Shown here: one piece after another, positions 60,073-64,000 of the stretch
Numbering within the stretch: position 1 is the first letter of the stretch
Layout of the letters: each line of letters begins with the position of its first letter
The notes under the pieces: generated by a model
The model's input: only the letters and a program-made list of their open reading frames with translations
What the model was told of the DNA's origin: nothing
Database searches by the model: none
Source: Marinobacterium_A aestuariivivens
Lineage (GTDB): Bacteria > Pseudomonadota > Gammaproteobacteria > Pseudomonadales > Balneatricaceae
Direction of reading: 5' to 3'
Assembly (NCBI RefSeq): GCF_042661465.1
Contig: NZ_JBHSWE010000001.1
Span: 1,550,001 to 1,614,000, forward strand
Length of the DNA stretch: 64,000 nt
Made by a program: the position numbers and the translations under genes

Positions 60073-61329
60073 TTACTGGCGGATATGGCCATCGCCCAGC
60101 ACCACGTACTTCTCCGAGGTCAGACCCTCGAGTCCGACCGGACCGCGGGCGTGAATCTTGTCGGTCGAGATGCCGATCTCGGCGCCGAGGCCATACTCGA
60201 AACCGTCCGCGAAACGCGTCGAGGCATTGACCATCACCGAGCTGGAATCCACCTCGCGCAGGAAACGGCGCGACTTGCTGTAGTTTTCGGTCACGATAGC
60301 GTCGGTATGGTGGGAACCGTAGCGGTTGATATGCTCGATCGCCTCGTCGAGACCGTCGACGACACGCACCGCCAGGATGGGCGCCAGATATTCGGTCGAC
60401 CAGTCCTCTTCGCTGGCCGGCAGCGCGTCGGGCAGCAGGGCCCGGGTGCGCTCGCAGCCGCGCAGCTCGACGCCGGCCTGGCGGTAGACGTCGCCCAGCT
60501 CCGGCAGCATCTGCGCCGCCACGGCGCCGTCCACCAGCAGGGTTTCCATGGTATTGCAGGTACCGTAGCGGTGCGTCTTGGCGTTAAGGGCGATATTGAT
60601 CGCCTTGGCGCGCTCCGCGTCGCTGTCGATGTAGACATGGCAGATACCGTCCAGGTGCTTGATCACCGGGACGCGGGCTTCGCGGCTGATACGCTCGATC
60701 AGACCCTTGCCGCCGCGCGGCACGATGACATCGACGTACTCGGGCATGGTGATCAGCTGACCGACGGCGGCGCGGTCGGTCGTCTCGACCACCTGCACGG
60801 CCGTTTCCGGCAGGCCGGCGCGCTTGAGCCCCTCGGCGATGCAGGCGGCGATGGCCCGGTTCGACTGGATCGCCTCGGAGCCGCCGCGCAGGATGGTGGC
60901 ATTGCCGGCCTTGAGACAGAGGCTCGCCGCCTCGACGGTGACGTTCGGGCGCGATTCGTAGATGATGCCGATGACACCGAGAGGCACCCGCATCTTGCCG
61001 ACCTGGATACCGCTGGGACGGTAGTTCATGCCGTTGATGCCACCGATCGGATCGGCCAGGGCGGCCACCTGGCGCAGGCCTTCGACCATGGTGTCGATCC
61101 GGGCCGGGGTCAGTTCCAGACGGTCGAGCATGGCCGCATCGAGACCGTTGGTCCGGCCATTGTCGAGGTCCTCGCGATTGGCCTGGGCCAGCCGCGCGCG
61201 GCCCGCCTCGATCGCCTCGGCCATGTACTGCAGTGCGGCATTTTTCCTGCCGGTATCGGCACGCGCCATCAGCCTCGATGCTTCCCGTGCGCGCTGCCCC
61301 AGTTCGATCATGTATGACTCTACGTTCAT
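60073..61329 (-). CDS. proA: Gamma-glutamyl phosphate reductase ProA
   Basis: The second step of proline synthesis. A 418-residue aldehyde-dehydrogenase-fold protein. The catalytic cysteine is in HRYGTCNTMETLLVDGAVA, with VPLGVIGIIYESRPNVTVEA and NASTRFADGFEYGLGAEIGI. The start is the ATG before NVESYMIELGQRA; upstream in-frame codons to 61392 are not family-like. It heads the proA-nadD-rsfS-rlmH-mrdA-rodA-mltB-rlpA run. Confidence 0.95.
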   Translation of the reverse strand: MNVESYMIELGQRAREASRLMARADTGRKNAALQYMAEAIEAGRARLAQANREDLDNGRTNGLDAAMLDRLELTPARIDTMVEGLRQVAALADPIGGINGMNYRPSGIQVGKMRVPLGVIGIIYESRPNVTVEAASLCLKAGNATILRGGSEAIQSNRAIAACIAEGLKRAGLPETAVQVVETTDRAAVGQLITMPEYVDVIVPRGGKGLIERISREARVPVIKHLDGICHVYIDSDAERAKAINIALNAKTHRYGTCNTMETLLVDGAVAAQMLPELGDVYRQAGVELRGCERTRALLPDALPASEEDWSTEYLAPILAVRVVDGLDEAIEHINRYGSHHTDAIVTENYSKSRRFLREVDSSSVMVNASTRFADGFEYGLGAEIGISTDKIHARGPVGLEGLTSEKYVVLGDGHIRQ

Positions 61330-61582
61330 GCCCCGCCCTTGGATTCCGGTCTTAAACCTGCGCATTATACCGCTGCGGGCGAGCTGTGGCATGGAGGATT
61401 TGGAAATTTACCGGCGCATCGGTCAATCGGGCAGACGCAACGGCGGGATAGCGCCATCGAGGTCGCATTTCGGCCCCCGTGAGGTCGCGTCCGGGGGCAG
61501 GGCAAGGCTGTGCCGTCCCTGCCCGAACTGCTATGATCGGCATCTTCCTGAATCAGGGTCATGCGAGATCGGCCATCATCCT

Positions 61583-63055
61583 ATGTCCGCAGTAGAAGTC
61601 ACCCCCACCCCCGAATTCGGCAGCCGGCGACGTCGCCTGGTCGGCCAGGTCGCGCTGGTACTCGTTTGCGGCCTGCTGCTCAGCCTCGGCTATCTCTTTT
61701 ACGATGCCAGCCGGGCAGCACGCCAGCAGACCCTCGACGACGGCGGCAACCTGATGCGCCAGAGCGCGGTACTGCTGCAGCCACTGCTGCTGGCGGATGA
61801 CCGGGTCAGCCTCAACTACCTCGTCAACGAACTGGGGAACCGCCCCGGTGTCCGCGGCATCGCGCTGTACAACCTGTCCGGCGAGCAGGTCGCCCGCAGC
61901 GGCGACAGCGAAGGCCCGCTCGAGCGCGAACTTGTGCTCGAGCGCGAAAAGCAGGAGCTGGGCCGGCTGACCTTCTGGCTCGACCCGGCACCGGCGCTGC
62001 AGCAACGCCAGGCCCTGCTGTACTCGACCGCCCTGCTCTGGCTCCTGACGGCACTGGTCGCGCTGCTGGTGCTCTGGCTGGGACTGCGGCCACGCCCGGC
62101 TGTCACCGCGGCACCGCTAAACAACGCCGAACCGGCTGAAGCCGAGGCTGATACGCCCGAAGAGGCGCCGGCGCCTGCCGAAGAGGAAGAAGCGTTCGAA
62201 ACGGACGACGAGGATGAGGTCCCGGAGGAAGAGGCCCCTGCCCCGGCTAAGAGCGAGTCCGGCTTCGATGGCCTGCTGGAGCTGCTGCGTCCGGTGAAGG
62301 AACGGCTGATGCCCCGCTTCGAGCCGTCGCCGCCCCAGGCGCACGAGGAGCCCCGCTTTATCGACGAGTCGATCGAGATTGGCGACGACGAACCGCCACC
62401 ACCGAAGTACGGGCCCAAAGCGAACCCGTTGCGGGGCCGCGACGAGGAGCAACTGGGGCTCTACAGCTTCGAGCACGAACTGGAGCTGATCCTGGCGCCC
62501 GAGGATGCCGTCTACCTGCTGCTGATCGATGCCGCCAGCGGCCATGCCGAGTATGTTCAGGGCGAGGAACGCGACACCCTGCTGCAGGGCTACCTGCAGC
62601 AGGCGCGGCAGATCGCCGCCATCTACAATGGCGACGTCGAAGCCCTGGACAACGGCGACATCCGGATCTGGTTCCGCGAGCCGGCCGACGAGGACCGCCA
62701 CGGCGCCAATGCGCTCTGCGCCGCCAAGCTGTTCACCCTGCTCTACCGCGCCTTCAACCAATCTCGCATCCGTCAGTTCCAGCCGGTGCTGAGCCTGCAT
62801 ATGGCGCTGGTGCGGGGCAACCGCGACCGCGAGCAGCGGGTGCTGGAGGAGGCGCAGTTCCTGACCCGCACCACCCAGAGCAACGAGCTGATCAGCCACA
62901 CCGCGCTGACCGAGGCGCCGGAGCTCAAAGCCAACCTGCTGGACGAGGCCGACGTCCGCCGCGAGGACGAGGACAAGGTGCTGATCCTCTCCCTCAGCGA
63001 CGGCTACGAAGAACTGCTGCAGAAACAGGCCAGCCACCTGCTGAGCAAGTCGTAG
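61583..63055 (+). CDS. Two-TM Smp/AhpA-like sensor protein with C-terminal cyclase-like domain
   Basis: A 490-residue protein. TM1 at about 22-40 (ALVLVCGLLLSLGYLFYD), a small periplasmic Smp-type domain (LNYLVNELGNRPGVRGIALY), TM2 at about 150-170 (LLWLLTALVALLVLWLGL). A very acidic Pro/Glu linker at about 185-245 follows, then a cytoplasmic domain from about 300 (YLLLIDAASGHAEYVQGEE; DNGDIRIWFRE; LHMALVRGNRDREQR). The last resembles class III nucleotide-cyclase folds without clear metal aspartates. YtjB/AhpA relatives sit near serB and parC, which fits. Function unknown. Confidence 0.7.
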   Translation: MSAVEVTPTPEFGSRRRRLVGQVALVLVCGLLLSLGYLFYDASRAARQQTLDDGGNLMRQSAVLLQPLLLADDRVSLNYLVNELGNRPGVRGIALYNLSGEQVARSGDSEGPLERELVLEREKQELGRLTFWLDPAPALQQRQALLYSTALLWLLTALVALLVLWLGLRPRPAVTAAPLNNAEPAEAEADTPEEAPAPAEEEEAFETDDEDEVPEEEAPAPAKSESGFDGLLELLRPVKERLMPRFEPSPPQAHEEPRFIDESIEIGDDEPPPPKYGPKANPLRGRDEEQLGLYSFEHELELILAPEDAVYLLLIDAASGHAEYVQGEERDTLLQGYLQQARQIAAIYNGDVEALDNGDIRIWFREPADEDRHGANALCAAKLFTLLYRAFNQSRIRQFQPVLSLHMALVRGNRDREQRVLEEAQFLTRTTQSNELISHTALTEAPELKANLLDEADVRREDEDKVLILSLSDGYEELLQKQASHLLSKS

Positions 63056-63083
63056 AGCGGGACACTGCCGCTTGCCCGAGACG

Positions 63084-63167
63084 GCGGTGGAATTCGCGGG
63101 CTCATTCCACCCTACGTGGTCGAATAGATGAGTAGGGTGGAATGAGTGAAACGAATTCCACCGGTGG
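63084..63167. repeat. Pair of GTAGGGTGGAAT-type elements
   Basis: ggtggaattcgcgggctcattccaccctac, then 16 bases, then gtagggtggaatgagtgaaacgaattccacc in the opposite orientation. Together they can form one long hairpin between the two converging genes. Confidence 0.85.
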
Positions 63168-63174
63168 TTTCCGG

Positions 63175-64000
63175 TTACTCCGCCGCGTCTAACACCTCGA
63201 GCTTGTCCACACGCTGGTAGCCGCGCGGGAGCTTGTTGCCCCGGCGTCCGCGTTCGGCCCGGTAGTGCTCGAGATCGGCGGGCTTGAGCTTGAGGTGCTG
63301 ACGCCCTGCGTGAACCTGCAAGGTGGCGTCGGCCGGCAGCGTCGCCAGCGCCACCACCAGCTCCTCCCGAGCCTTGGCGCGGGCGCTGGGGATGTTGATG
63401 ATCTTGTTGCCCTTGCCGCGAGCCAGCTCCGGCAGGTCCGCAACCGGGAACACCAGCAGGCGCCCCTCGCTGGTCACGGCCGCGAGCCAGGCATTCGCCG
63501 GATCGCGGATCAGCAGAGGCGGCAGGGTCTGGCTGTTCTCCGGCAGCGTCAGCGCCGCCTTGCCGTTTTTGGTCTTGCTGGTCAGGTCCGCGACCTTCGC
63601 CACGAAACCGTAGCCGGCATCGGAGGCCAGCAGCACCCGATCCTGCTCCTGTCCCGAGATGGCGCCCTCGATCGTGGCCCCCTTGGGCAGCGAGATGCTG
63701 CCGGTCACTGGCTCCCCGGCCACGGGCCGACGGCAGCGTGTGGGTATCCAGGGTATAGCTGCGCCCGGTCGAGTCGATCAGCAGCGTGGGCTGGTTCATG
63801 CGACCGGGGCAGGCCAGCTTGAAGCCGTCGCCGGACTTGTAGCTCAGCCCCTCGGCATCGATATCGTGCCCCTTGGCAGCACGGATCCAGCCCTGTTTCG
63901 AGATCACGACAGTCACCGGGTCGGCACTGAGCAGATCCTTTTCACTGAAGGCCTGGGCCTCGTCACGCTCGACGATCGGCGAGCGGCGCGCATCGCCATA
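63175..64000 (-). CDS. parC: DNA topoisomerase IV subunit A, 3' part (frame break)
   Basis: The C-terminal beta-pinwheel domain of ParC, continuing beyond the right edge. RRSPIVERDEAQAFSEKD, VVISKQGWIRAAKGHDID, LSYKSGDGFKLACPGRMNQP and LIDSTGRSYTLDTHTLPSAR are typical. The last part, from GEPVTGSISLPKGATIEG, is in another frame. Two more bases in the run 63714-63717 restore RGxGEPVTG. Topoisomerase IV decatenates daughter chromosomes. Confidence 0.92.

Overview
The window is a chromosome segment from a high-GC, motile, respiring gammaproteobacterium. The evidence is gene content and order: an efp/epmA/epmB set, FlgO/FlgP/FlgT, a RegB/RegA-type redox two-component pair, a FabY-type ketosynthase, a monomeric NADP isocitrate dehydrogenase, and two halves of the classic gammaproteobacterial block miaB-phoH-ybeY-corC-lnt / leuS-lptE-holA / lipA-lipB-ybeD-dacA-rlpA-mltB-rodA-mrdA-rlmH-rsfS-nadD-proA. 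A Chromatiales-like sulfur or nitrogen lineage is a guess. No rRNA, tRNA or CRISPR array was recognised.

Layout. 1-4.2 kb: 3' end of glnD, a DUF1244 gene, and a divergent flgO-flgP / flgT locus. 4.4-12 kb: small coiled-coil protein, OmpA-like lipoprotein, fabY plus a lipoprotein, TatD nuclease, prfC, and a peptidoglycan-binding lipoprotein. 12.3-17.6 kb: regB-regA, CbiM-like membrane protein, rimI with a HolD-like gene upstream, leuA. 17.9-22.9 kb: PatB/MalY-type lyase, the EF-P lysylation genes, a lipoprotein, DUF1820. 23-36 kb: miaB, a phoH-ybeY joined frame, corC, lnt, a cysteine-less carboxymuconolactone-decarboxylase relative, YqaA, a zinc-ribbon/amidoligase/glutamine-amidotransferase operon, leuS-lptE-holA. 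36-49.4 kb: an accessory stretch separating holA from lipA, holding a small cytochrome c lipoprotein, a VOC protein, icd, an outer-membrane protein, a very long repeat protein, a membrane Ser/Thr kinase and an IS4-type element. 49.5-61.3 kb: lipA through proA on the minus strand, a lipoylation, cell-elongation and NAD/proline block. 61.6-64 kb: a two-TM Smp-like protein and the 3' end of parC.

The best candidate for an undescribed system is at 42.2-47.9 kb. A secreted protein with ankyrin repeats and about eight and a half copies of a ~112-residue TPR-like repeat is divergently paired with a Hanks-type Ser/Thr kinase, whose extracytoplasmic part carries two copies of the same repeat. A second candidate is the zinc-ribbon/amidoligase/C26-peptidase operon at 29.5-31.7 kb.

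Two window-wide patterns affect how everything else is read. First, about 19 reading-frame breaks occur, nearly all at G or C runs and nearly all repaired by adding one or two bases. They hit essential genes (leuS, lnt, holA, mrdA, rodA, prfC, parC), so they look like homopolymer sequencing errors rather than real pseudogenes, and genes are given here with their full reconstructed extents. Second, intergenic DNA carries three recurrent repeat types (GTAGGAGC hairpins, GTAGGGTGGAAT elements, and tandem 7-mers), and several of these start inside the stop codon of the preceding gene.
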